A stretch of DNA of 64,000 nucleotides from contig KV748189.1 in assembly GCA_001692895.1 (NCBI GenBank), forward strand, positions 1,744,432 to 1,808,431, read 5' to 3'. Shown here one piece after another: positions 25,495 through 37,400 of the stretch (within the stretch, counting starts at the first letter, position 1; each line of letters opens with the position of its first letter). The translations under genes and the position numbers were made by a program. The notes beneath the pieces were generated by a model. It was not told the origin of the DNA, searched no databases, and saw nothing but the letters and a program-made list of their open reading frames with translations. The DNA is from Cenococcum geophilum 1.58 (lineage: Eukaryota > Ascomycota > Dothideomycetes > Gloniales > Gloniaceae).

Positions 25495-26821
25495 TACATA
25501 TACATATACATGTAGTTAATGATTCCGATATACATCCAAGATACGTATTGTCACTCTTGCGTGTCCAGGAGAAGCCTGCAGCACATAGTAATTTACATCG
25601 AGTCTGGCAATCATACATCATACACTGGCGGCGCCATCAGACACGAGTACAACAACACGCAGCTTCTCCTGGCAGGATCTATCATAGTTGGGCGCCTCTG
25701 CGGCACTCCCGCTGCAGGATAGGTGGCTTCTCGCCATGATGCATTTATTTGCAGTGTCTCAAGAACCTCTATTCTCCCCCATTGCTTTTATGTCGACGAC
25801 AACCCTATACACTTTCGGTATCACTGCGTTTAGGTATTGCCGAAGTAGAAGGTCGCATCAACGAATAGACCTCTTCCGGCTGATGGTGGACTTGTTTGAT
25901 ATGGCCAAGCCGTTTTGGCATAGGTCCTCAGCACTACTTAATTCTGCCTTAAAACAACCTAAAATTATCTTTGTATGTCAGTCGTACTTCATACGAGGCC
26001 CGTGTTGCAGCTCTGCAATCCTTCACTTCCACCTGTGCACCCCTGAATATAAACAATCCATTGGTTGTAGGCTTTTCAGTAATAAATAAAACATTTCCGA
26101 CTGGGCTCTTATTTGATGGTCTCGTGAAATATTAAATGTTGCAATCACCCAATAGAACAACCAATCGGAGATTTTCGGATTGCAAATTACTACAACACCC
26201 CTTCATCGACACTAACATGCTCCCTCTTTGTTAAAATGGAAGCTGACTGTCTCGAGGCAGGCTTAAATTGGGGATCGTTACCTATCCCGGCCCGAAGAAG
26301 TATATTCCGAGAATCTAAATCTAAATCACTTCTGAAGGCAAAATCTATTGCTCACAGCGAGCGGATTCCGCCGAATCGAAGTAACACAGCCGTCCAGAAT
26401 AATTAAGAGCATTTGTGCCAGCCCGGAGAAGGAGTATTACAATAGTTTAGAGGAAGCAAAGACGATTGCTTTAATGGTGCGTTACTCGAAACAATTACAG
26501 TCGCCACACAGAGATTGATCTTAATTCCTCTAGGCAGTTTAGGTTGACTATATTAAAGTATTTATACTTCTGCCTACTCATTTCTTTCGATAATTATAAT
26601 TAATCTATGTTATAGATGTGTTTTCTCGTCCTACAAGGCGGTTGCAATGGCAACTCTCGACATCCGTCCACACTGCCACTTCCATCTTGAGAGCTTTGTT
26701 GACGCAAGCGCAGATTAGTGATTTTTTCTCAATCCCCCAATTCCACCTTTCGTGTCCCGATCGAACGCCCCGAATCTCACTAAAATACTATTATCTTCAA
26801 CTGATCTTTCCTTTTATCAAA
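25495..26821. other. Spacer, no gene seen
   Basis: This is 1.3 kb of moderately AT-rich DNA. The longest frame (25688-26089, +) has no ATG-supported family similarity and reads like random sequence. A CATATA-type microsatellite lies at about 25490-25512. Confidence 0.5.
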
Positions 26822-27574
26822 ATGTGTCGTACACGCAATGTCCAGACTCTAGCTGGAGATGAGGATTTTCTGGATGACGAGAATCCAGCTCCCTCTTTCA
26901 CTCCAACTCCTTGAGTCCCCAGAACAAGTGCTGAGGACTCATCGCTAGCTGTGGCGATCACGGGATTCAAATCCAACTCTCCCTCTTGAAGAACGGCGCC
27001 AAAGGCGCCACGAGCGGACAGCAATGCTCCAGTCCTTGTTCTACCAAATTCCTGAGCAGCATCGCAATCTTGTGCTTTCAGTGCATTGGTAGCACCCTAG
27101 TTAGAGTCTCGAACGCGCTATTTTCTAGTTCTATGCTACCGTCCATTTTGGCATCCAAGAAGCGAATCACATCAACCGATTCTGGCAGTACCAAGAGCAA
27201 ATCTCCAATTCACGATCTAAGCCGGAAGACTTCATAGCGCAGCATCTTCCAATCTACGACAAAGTGACAAAGTATTAAAAAAGTTGGAAAAAGCCATGCT
27301 CACTTTACCTGAGGACAGGGCGACAAAGCTAGTGGAGTTGGTGGACATGGCCAGTTTATGGCGAGATGAACTCGCTTTGGTCAGACAGGTGGCGGATCTG
27401 TTTCCGCCCAACGTCATTGAGCTAATCGATACTTTAGGTGCTTCGGAACGAGTCGACAACTTGCTAGAGAGTCACAGTGATGGCGTGGACAAAATCGAGG
27501 ACAAGTTCTTTGCCAGCACGGAGGCCAGAGAGAACAGAGAACCTCTTTTTTGGATAAGTCAACTATGCCAGTAG
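26822..27574 (+). pseudogene. Possible single-frame pseudogene with five internal stops
   Basis: One frame runs from ATG 26822 (MCRTRNVQTLAGDEDFLDDE) to the stop at 27572-27574, interrupted only by TGA 26912, TGA 26987, TGA 27053, TAG 27098 and TAA 27218. The last open part is clearly protein-like (LEKAMLTLPEDRATKLVEL, RQVADLFPPNVIELIDTLG, AREN). TGA and TAG could derive from CGA and CAG by C-to-T change. The family is unknown. An alternative is a multi-exon gene whose introns contain the stops. Confidence 0.35.
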
Positions 27575-28300
27575 AGCAATCACATCGTTAGGAAGATTCA
27601 TTATACCATGGTTGAATAAATCAAGGTTAAAGGACCTTTCCAAATAACCAGCAAGAAAAGAAAAGGACTCGTGATAAATTGACAAGCTTAAAAACAAAAC
27701 ACAAAAGACATAAGGGAGTACCTTACAGCAACTACTTCCACAATGAAGCATCAAGTTTACTCGTTCTATTATAACTCAATACACAGAATGAGCGTGAAAT
27801 TGATCCCGTCCAATTCACTGTTTGCCAAAATCTTAATGACTGTCTTGCAGTTTCCTTCCCATCAATCCCTGACAATCCTATACCAAGCCTTTACTCTTGC
27901 AGGATCGGGCTTCATTTAATTGTTTGAGCCTCCATAAGATAATATCCAGCCATGATTCTAGCACAGGAGTTACAGTCTAAGGTATGAGTTCAAGAAGCCA
28001 GGAACGCCAAAGTGATGAAATGGAAGCAATTGTGACTTTCTTCCTTCCATTTTTCAATTCGCAAGCACTGAAAGAGAAAACTGTTTCGGCGAATTTCTAA
28101 ACAAGCTAAGTCCACGCCACAAATATAAATATCCACGCACAATCCCTCTATAAATCCCCATCCTCTTTCCTCATAACCGACCATCATACTCTGGATCCCC
28201 GACTTTCAAACCCGCAAACACCAACACTAAAAACAAACAAACCATAATCCGCCGAACCCCCCGCAACCCAAACGCGCCCCCTAAACGCTGACCTCCCCAA
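27575..28300. other. AT-rich spacer, no gene seen
   Basis: No convincing coding frame, RNA gene or repeat is visible here. Confidence 0.5.
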
Positions 28301-28314
28301 CCCCCCTACCACCA

Positions 28315-28945
28315 CTACCAACACCAACAGCAGCACCCATCCCCTCCCCCTCTCTCCAGCTCCTCGAATCCCTCACCATCAGCAAACCCCTCCGGCACTA
28401 CCGGCTCCAAACCCTCCACAAACCCTCCACACGACCCTCCGCGCCCTCCGGCCCACCCATGTCCCGCGCATTGCCGCCCGCGCTGCCACGTGGACGCGCA
28501 TCGCGATACCGTAGGAGGTTGGCGAGCGGGCACATGGGGCGCGGTTCGCGGCGCGGGTGCAAACGCTCGCGGTGTGGGTGGAGCGGGAGAGGGCGGAGTG
28601 GGCGGCGGTGGAGGCGAGGGCCGTGGTGGCTGTGGCGGGGCTGGAAGAGGGGCTGAGGAGGGTGCCGGAGGGGGAGCGGGGGTTTTTGAGCGAGGTGTTG
28701 GAGGAGGGGTGCGGGGAGGGGTGGGAGAGAGCGGGGTTGGGAGGGAGTTGAGGGAGTTGAGGGGGTGGGAGGTTGAGAGGACGAGGGTTGAGGAGCGGGA
28801 GGAGGAGACGGAGATGGAGACGGAGAGGCTGTTTGCGGATGAGGAGCTTGATGGCGATGATGGTGGAGCTGTGCTGAGGCGAGTGCGACGGAGACTGATA
28901 ACAGGGGTGGGAGATGATTGCGGAAAATGGCAGTTTGGGATGTGA
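28315..28945 (+). pseudogene. GC-rich tract with possible frameshifted coding remnant
   Basis: Strand asymmetry is strong: the + strand is very G-rich from about 28540. Protein-like + strand segments occur in different frames: LLESLTISKPLRHYRLQTLHK near 28350, then VPRIAARAATWTRIAI, then RVQTLAVWVERERAEWAAVE and LEEGLRRVPEGERGFLSEVLEE to about 28700, then RELRELRGWEVERTRVEERE near 28760. A frameshifted old gene would explain this. The opposite strand has long Pro/Ser-rich frames that I take as shadows. No family is recognised. Confidence 0.25.
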
Positions 28946-29531
28946 GCCTTGGTCGATGAGCTGGCGGAGGGTTTCGCAGTCATTTCTCGATAATGCGAGT
29001 GTTGTTAGTGATGAGGTGGGCTTTTGAAGCTCCGCATGTTGGCTTTGCACAAGGGCCATCGGAATTGATACTAGCACCAAGGGCACAGGGCACTAAAATT
29101 TCAGCTCCCTGGGATGATTTGTAGAATACTGAAGTTCTTTCTTTGTAAGAAGATAAAGTGTAGGGTTTCAACTTTGCGAGAAATTTCTTGAAGGGATTAG
29201 GAAATGAGTTTGTCACGCAACAAGTCTTCCATCGCTATTCCTCTAAACGCTCACAAGCCTCGTCAGATCAAGGCATTGCCTCAAAATCTGTTCGATGCCT
29301 TGGAAGTTCAGACTCTAGAGATAATCTTTATTTTTAAAACAGCCACCCCTGAGAAGCCGACAGCAAGGGTAAGGGTATATGCCTGCTGCTCGAGAAAGAA
29401 GTCACCTCCCTTGACCATTCCAAGACGAATCTAGACCTCCGTGGAATGCAAATAATAGTAACCAGCGACCAGCGACTTCACCTAACGAACCTGGTTGCCA
29501 ACGTGACTACTAGAACGAGTTGCCGGTCTAA
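28946..29531. other. sidA 3' flank, no gene seen
   Basis: A 76-codon + strand frame at 29204-29434 is too short and unsupported to call. The rest is spacer. Confidence 0.5.
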
Positions 29532-31449
<1,918 letters not shown>

Positions 31450-31935
31450 TTACTAATGATAAATCGTAATTAGAGAATACGGGCTAGGTGTCACAGTATA
31501 GCCGTTCGCTGTCAATGCGGAGGCATGGCGATGAGAGGGCGCAAAAAGAATGCTAAGGGAAGTGCAACCCTGAAAGTTGCCTGTCAGTGGCGCATACATG
31601 TGAGTGATGACACATTTTATCCTTAGACGCGGCTTCTTGAGCTTGCGATGGTGTAGATGTGGATGGAGGCTTACAGATGCTGCTCACGCTATCAACGAAG
31701 GACTTTCCATTGATGTCCAGTGCAGGAAACATCAATGTCCAGAGGATGTATTATGAATAAAGCGGATGGTGTCCGCTAGAGACGTCCAACCGGCTCGATC
31801 TGACACCGAACGTTGGCTGCCAGGAGGCGGACATGGAGGGTTAATCCTCATATTGGCGTGGCAGGCGAAGATGAAGTGACAATTGCTGAATAAAGTGTGC
31901 AGGGCGCGGTGGGACCCTGTCCATCTAATCTCCGG

Positions 31936-31944
31936 ATCAGATAA
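31936..31944 (+). promoter_or_regulatory. Iron GATA-factor site ATCAGATAA
   Basis: Perfect match to the ATCWGATAA consensus described for SreA/Urbs1-type iron repressors, about 600 bases upstream of the sidA ATG. Confidence 0.75.
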
Positions 31945-31965
31945 CTGGACCTTATCCTAGGCATG

Positions 31966-32041
31966 GGCTTGGACTCGGGCTTGGACTCGGACTTGGGCTC
32001 GGGCTTGGGCTTGGGCTTGGGTTTGGGCTTGGGCTTGGGCG
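31966..32041. repeat. Hexamer repeat (GGGCTT)n
   Basis: About twelve degenerate copies of TTGGGC/TCGGAC-type hexamers. Confidence 0.85.
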
Positions 32042-32161
32042 ATGGTCATGATGTTGGAAATTTTCTATTGGGGTGCCCCACAGAGCAATGGCGGGNCATG
32101 GCCGAAGAGACCAAAGTTGCAAAAACCGTCGTTAGCGTGGGATGGTGGAATGGGGATAAAG

Positions 32162-32170
32162 TTATCAGAT
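32162..32170 (-). promoter_or_regulatory. Iron GATA-factor site ATCTGATAA
   Basis: Perfect ATCWGATAA on the minus strand, about 830 bases upstream of sidA. Confidence 0.7.
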
Positions 32171-32988
32171 CCGTCGCTTGCGTCATCACCGCCTCCGAAC
32201 TTCGGAGGTATTTAGATCCGATAATACTTCGTGCCTAACACCAGCCCGGTCAAGGGGTACCTGGGTATGCCTTGACTGCCACGCCGATCCCCTGAAATCT
32301 GAGCCATGTCTCATAGCACCAGACCACAGAAGCCCGTCCGATCTATGCATTGTGGGCTCATTTAGAGTTGGGAACGAGCTAGCAAGCCAAGCTGATGGAC
32401 CGTGCAAATTTCGTGCATAGATTAACATGGGCATCTTTCACTTGAGCTTTTACCACTATATAGCACTTGCACGGCATTAGACCGTTTTTTCTGGCAATCC
32501 ACCTGCTACAACACCTGCCCGAATGGAGATAAAAGGCACAACGAGAGGCTTGATATTGGATGAATTAGGTATAGTACGGTGGTAGGGGGGCCTGTATAAC
32601 CTCAATCGACGGCGTCCTTTTACTAACTTGCACACTACCTCAATGCGGTAGGTGGTTCGACGATCTATTACGCACGAGCTATAAGCCTGCTTGCTTGCTT
32701 ATTCCCAACTCTGCGGCTCATTGCTTCCGAAATTCTCCTACCGGCATGTCTAGTCTAGTACCACACTGGCTAGCTAAAGAGTCAAAGCTAAAAGCGCGCA
32801 CATATATTCACGCACATTCAGTCAATCTCTGCATCGGAAATGTCGGGAGCTGGGGGCGGCCAGAACACTGCATAGTTCTAGCTTATCTGAGAAACCATCA
32901 CATATATCTTTCTATATAAGTTATATTACGTAGACGTAGAGCTTGCAAGAGCTCTGCGGAACAAAGCTTAGGGGGAACCATGCACGGA

Positions 32989-33064
32989 GCTCTGCACGAG
33001 GCTCTGCACGAAGCTCTGCATAAAGCTCTTCTTAAAGCTCTGCTTAAAGCCCTATTTGGAGCTC
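32989..33064. repeat. 12-bp minisatellite, left array
   Basis: About six copies of GCTCTGCAYRAA-type 12-mers (GCTCTGCACGAG, GCTCTGCACGAA, GCTCTGCATAAA and so on). Confidence 0.85.
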
Positions 33065-33090
33065 CAAAGCACAAACGCCTTTACAAAGTT

Positions 33091-33226
33091 CTATCCCTTC
33101 GCACGTTGGAGTCCTACACTTGGCGCCAAGCCTAGGAACATCGTACACACGGGCGCCCAACGGGCGCCTCTTATTGGCCAGGCCCTTATCGATACCGTAG
33201 GACGCAAACCAACGTGCGAAGGGATA
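33091..33226. mobile_element. MITE, 8-bp target duplication (hAT-like)
   Basis: The arms TATCCCTTCGCACGTTGG (33092-33109) and their exact reverse complement (33209-33226) bound about 135 bases; a second inner pair GTCCTAC/GTAGGAC extends the palindrome. The element is flanked by ACAAAGTT at 33083-33090 and 33226-33233, which fits an 8-bp target duplication as made by hAT transposons. It sits between the two 12-bp arrays. Confidence 0.75.
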
Positions 33227-33295
33227 CAAAGTTGTTTACAAGGCCTTTAAATACAAGCCTAAATACAAGCTCTATATAGATAAGCTTTGTACAAA

Positions 33296-33378
33296 GCTTT
33301 ACACGACGCTCTGCTTAAAGCTCTACTCAAGGCTCTACACAAGGCTCTGCCCGAAGCTCTGCATAAGGCTCTACTCAG
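33296..33378. repeat. 12-bp minisatellite, right array
   Basis: About seven copies of the same family as 32989-33064 (GCTTTACACGAC, GCTCTGCTTAAA, GCTCTACTCAAG, GCTCTGCCCGAA and so on). The period is a multiple of three, so all frames stay open and give Ala-Leu-Lys/His repeats. Confidence 0.85.
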
Positions 33379-33790
33379 CAGCAGACAGAGCGGCAGTGGG
33401 AGCGGTAGACAGAGCAGCAGTGGGAGTGGTAGACGGAGCAGCAGCTGGAGCAGTACCGGAAACAGGAGCAGCAGCAGCAGCATGAGTAGCACTAGGAGTA
33501 GCAGTAGGAGCTGGAGCTAGAGCTATAGTAGTAGCAGTAGCGGGAACAGTAAGTAGGGTAGGAGTAGAAGTGGTTACTAGAGTAGTAGTTAGAGTAACGG
33601 GCGGAGTAATAAACTAAAGTAGTAGCTAGAGTAATAATAAGAGTTGCAGTGGGAGTAGTAGTAGAAGTAGTAAGAGCTAAAATAATAGATAAAATGGTAA
33701 TAAAGCGGTAGTTAAAATGGTAAAAATAGTAAAAATAGATATAGAAATCAGAGTAAGAGTAAAATAATAGCTAATAGAGTAAAAAGAGTA
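33379..33790. repeat. Degenerate AGY/GTAGCAG low-complexity tract
   Basis: Interrupted trinucleotide-like repeats (GCAGCAG, GGAGCAG, GTAGTAG) decay rightward into TA-rich versions, consistent with RIP-like transitions. Confidence 0.7.
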
Positions 33791-33895
33791 ATAGTTAGGG
33801 TCAATTGAATATTGAAGCCTCGTTGATTGATTTGCAAGTCTGGAAAATGCTGTCAATGTGCCCTTCCAGATCCCAATTAAGGTAGATTGTGGGGC

Positions 33896-33904
33896 TTATC
33901 TGAT
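33896..33904 (-). promoter_or_regulatory. Iron GATA-factor site ATCAGATAA
   Basis: Perfect ATCWGATAA on the minus strand, about 560 bases upstream of the NRPS ATG. Confidence 0.75.
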
Positions 33905-33999
33905 CCGCCGTGATCGGGGGGTGAAGAAAGGGCGCAAGATGGTTGGCCAATCCATTCAGAAGGCTAGAGGAGGATTTTGATGCCAAGGTCACTCGCAGA

Positions 34000-34016
34000 T
34001 TATCTGATGATCAGAT
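34000..34016 (-). promoter_or_regulatory. Iron GATA-factor site within a palindrome
   Basis: A perfect ATCAGATAA on the minus strand (34000-34008) overlaps the 7-1-7 palindrome ATCTGATGATCAGAT (34002-34016), putting two inverted GATA half-sites about 450 bases upstream of the NRPS ATG. Confidence 0.75.
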
Positions 34017-34459
34017 ATGCGTGCTCATGCAAATTCCGTGACCACAGTCTTTCCGTCTCGTGGGCCGTCTTTCCGCGAGCTCATACTGGAGACAATGATC
34101 CATTATTCCTTTCTGACACTTTCGACGTGAAAGTCGATAGTACGAACTGGGGTGTGCAACAACTTCCCCGTTCCTCTTTCCGACCGTCAATTTCCGGAAA
34201 AGCAATTATACTGGGGTTTTCCTAGAGTCAGTATGTTGTTTCAGCTCTAGCGTCACACATCAAGCCTCATTAACCTGTTCTTAAGAATCAGAGCACTCGT
34301 GCGTTGGTATTACACCTTGACCACGACTCTACGACGAAAACCGACCGTTTAAAGGCTCCGAATCGCTTTCTGCCAACCCAGTTACAGAAGCTCCGTCTAC
34401 AGCTGTAAGATGCCATTCGTTGGGCGATTGTATTGAAAGCTAAACCAGTGCCAGCCAAT

Positions 34460-37400
34460 ATGGAGATGAAGCCAGATTTGGCTCTTTCAATACTCAATGA
34501 GCATCCAGTGCGCCTAGATGGCCCACAGCTTCTGCACCAGCTTGTTGAGACATCCCGCATGTCAAGTGACTGTGCGATCGACTTCTTGGAAAATGACGGC
34601 ACGAGAAGAAAGATCTCGTATCAATCACTGCATGAACTGAGTGATGCCTTAGCAAAGAGAATTCGTCGATCTCTTCCAGACCAAAAACAAAACACTGCCG
34701 TTATACCAGTACTTCTGCCACAGTCGCCGGAGCTTTACGTCACTCTCCTGGCCATTCTCAAAGCCGGAGGGGCATTCTGTCCTTTGAATTTAGATGCTCC
34801 CGAGGAGCGTCTTAATTTTATCCTCCAGGATGTCTCTGCGTTTCTTGTGATCACAACATCTTCGCTGAAAGCTAAGATACCTCGCAAGACAAACTTAGAG
34901 ATGTTGTACGTTGATTGTGAGTTACACCAAAATTGTATCGACTCCAGTTTTGATGAAGCTGTCATATACCCAATGGAGCTAGCATATCTTTTGTATACCT
35001 CGGGCTCTACAGGCGTTCCGAAAGCCGTGGCAGTCTCTCATTTTGCGGTTACTCAGAGTCTCCTTGCCCATGATCGTCACATTCCCCAATTTTCGCGCTT
35101 CCTTCAATTTGCAGTTCCAACTTTTGATGTATCTATTTTCGAGATATTTTTTCCTCTGTTCAGAAGAAGCACTCTCGTTGGCTGTACTCGGCCGGAGATG
35201 CTTAACGATCTGCCCGGCGTAATTGGCCGAATGGATGTTGATGCAGCTGAGCTTACGCCTACTGTTGTGGGCAACTTGCTTCGGGGCCGAAAAAGTGTTC
35301 CAGGATTGAAGTTGCTTCTCACAATTGGAGAAATGCTTACGCGGCCAATTGTAGAAGACTTTGGGGGCAACGATACCAAGCAGAGCATACTTTGGGGAAT
35401 GTACGGTCCTACAGAAGCTGCTATTCACTGCACCCTACAGTCAAGCTTTCAATCTGATTCTGGAGTTGGTAACATTGGGTTCCCACTTGATACGGTCTCA
35501 GCTTTTGTTGTTGCCCCTATTTCTGAGCAGTCTCCAGCTACGCCAGAAATTAAAGTGTTACCACTCGGTCAAACCGGAGAGCTGGTGATCGGTGGTGCAC
35601 AGATCGCTGAAGGATACCTCAATCGCCTTGTGCTCATGGAGTCCGCGTTCATCTACCACCAACATTTCGGTCGTCTCTACCGCACTGGGGACAAAGCCAG
35701 AGTACTTCCAAATGGATCTCTTGAATGTCTAGGCCGCGTCGTATCTGGACAAGTCAAATTACGAGGTCAGCGAGTTGAGCTTGGCGAGGTGGAACAAGTT
35801 GTATTCAAACTTGACGGTTGCTTAAATGTGGCCGCCAGTATTACTGATGACATTCTTGTGGTGTTTTGCCTCGCAGATTTAGCCAAGATCTCCCGAAAAG
35901 ATGTTATGGAAATTTGTGAGCGCTGGCTTCCTGCATTTATGGTTCCAGGAGATGTTGTTCTGCTTGCCGAGTTACCACAACTTCCTTCGGGGAAGGTCGA
36001 CAAGAAAACGCTAGAGCGGGACTATATTCAAAGAAAAGAAGCCGCCGATATGGAAATGGAAGGAATTTCTGACGGATCCAGAGATGAGATCCTTAATATT
36101 GTTCGAAGCGTTCTTGGTAGGAGCATCACCTCTTCAACATACTTGCCCTCTGCTGGCTTGGACTCACTTCGGTCGATTCGAATAGCATCCCTTCTAAGGA
36201 CTTCCAGTTATCCAGTTTGTGCAACTGATTTATTGTCCGTTGCGGATGTTAAATCACTCCGCTCACTTCTTGGAGCCCAGTCAAAAATCCGAAACAGTGA
36301 GGCTCATCTACAATCAATACAAAATACCTTCAGTTCTCTGAAAGAAGCGGTTCTTAAAAGCCCGGATTTCCAAGATTATTTTCAACATATCGACGACGTT
36401 GCACCTTGTACACCTCTTCAGGAGGCAATGATCGCGGAGACCGCGATTGACCATACTTCATACTGCAATTGGGTGGAAATCGAATTCGTAGATTCGTTTA
36501 GCTTTGCAGATCTCAGGGGGTTCCTAAACACTCTGGCAGCAAAGAATGAGATTCTCCGATCCGGATTTTACAGTGTGCCACATTTTACTAAATCCTACGT
36601 ACAGATCATCTGGAAGAATTTGGAAGATACTCAGATTGTAGAAACTACTCTATTCTCTCGAAATTATTCCTTGGAATCCCCTCAATCGCTTCTTCGTCCG
36701 TTGAAAATTCAGATCGATATCTCTCGGGGTAGACCACGTGTACTCTTTCAGATACCGCATCACTTGTATGATGGTTGGTCCTTCGACCTGATCATGAGGG
36801 ATTTGAGCAATCTTTCCCTTGGAAAAGTCCTTGACGACCGGCCTCAGTACAAAGAAGTAGCGAGGTACTATGCTGCAATCAGCGAATCCCAGGAATATGA
36901 TGCTTCGAAGGTATATTGGAAGGAGCTGCTGAGTGATTACCGCCCAATGGCTTTGCCTAAATTTACTGGCAGGCTACTTCCGAGCACCACAACCCATTCC
37001 ACTGCTCGGACTTCCGTTATAAACTTGACCCAGCTAAAACTCCGAGCAACTGACCTCAGCGTAAATCCACAGGTCTTTTTTCAAGCTGGTCTAGCATATC
37101 TTCTAAGCTCTTATATTGGCACAACAGATATTATCTTCGGAACAGTTTCGTCAGGCAGGACCATTCCGGTCCCAGGAATTGATGAAATTGTTGGTCCATG
37201 TATCGCTTCCCTACCACTTCGGGTTTCACCGTCACACCATGGGACAGTGAAGAATCTATTGCAAAATATCCACAATTCCAACAGGGAAATGATCAATCAC
37301 TGCACCATCCCATTGAAAGATATCAAGAGCTTTTGTGGACTTAAGCCAGGAACCCATTTATTTGACGTGCTATTTGTCTGGCAGGAAACACTGCATAGCC

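Noticed and set aside
25688..26089. 133-codon + strand ORF downstream of the small YAK1-side ORF
   Set aside because: No conserved motif, Cys/His/Ser scatter typical of random translation, no splice or promoter support.
28315..29086. Two long Pro/Ser or Leu-rich minus-strand ORFs
   Set aside because: They are open only because the opposite strand is G-rich and stop-poor; the composition is low complexity.
31966..32041. TTGGGC hexamers as a telomere-like tract
   Set aside because: The unit is not TTAGGG, it is internal, and it is flanked by unique sequence on both sides.
32883..32891. A fifth iron-GATA motif
   Set aside because: It reads CTCAGATAA on the minus strand, one mismatch from ATCWGATAA, so it was not counted.
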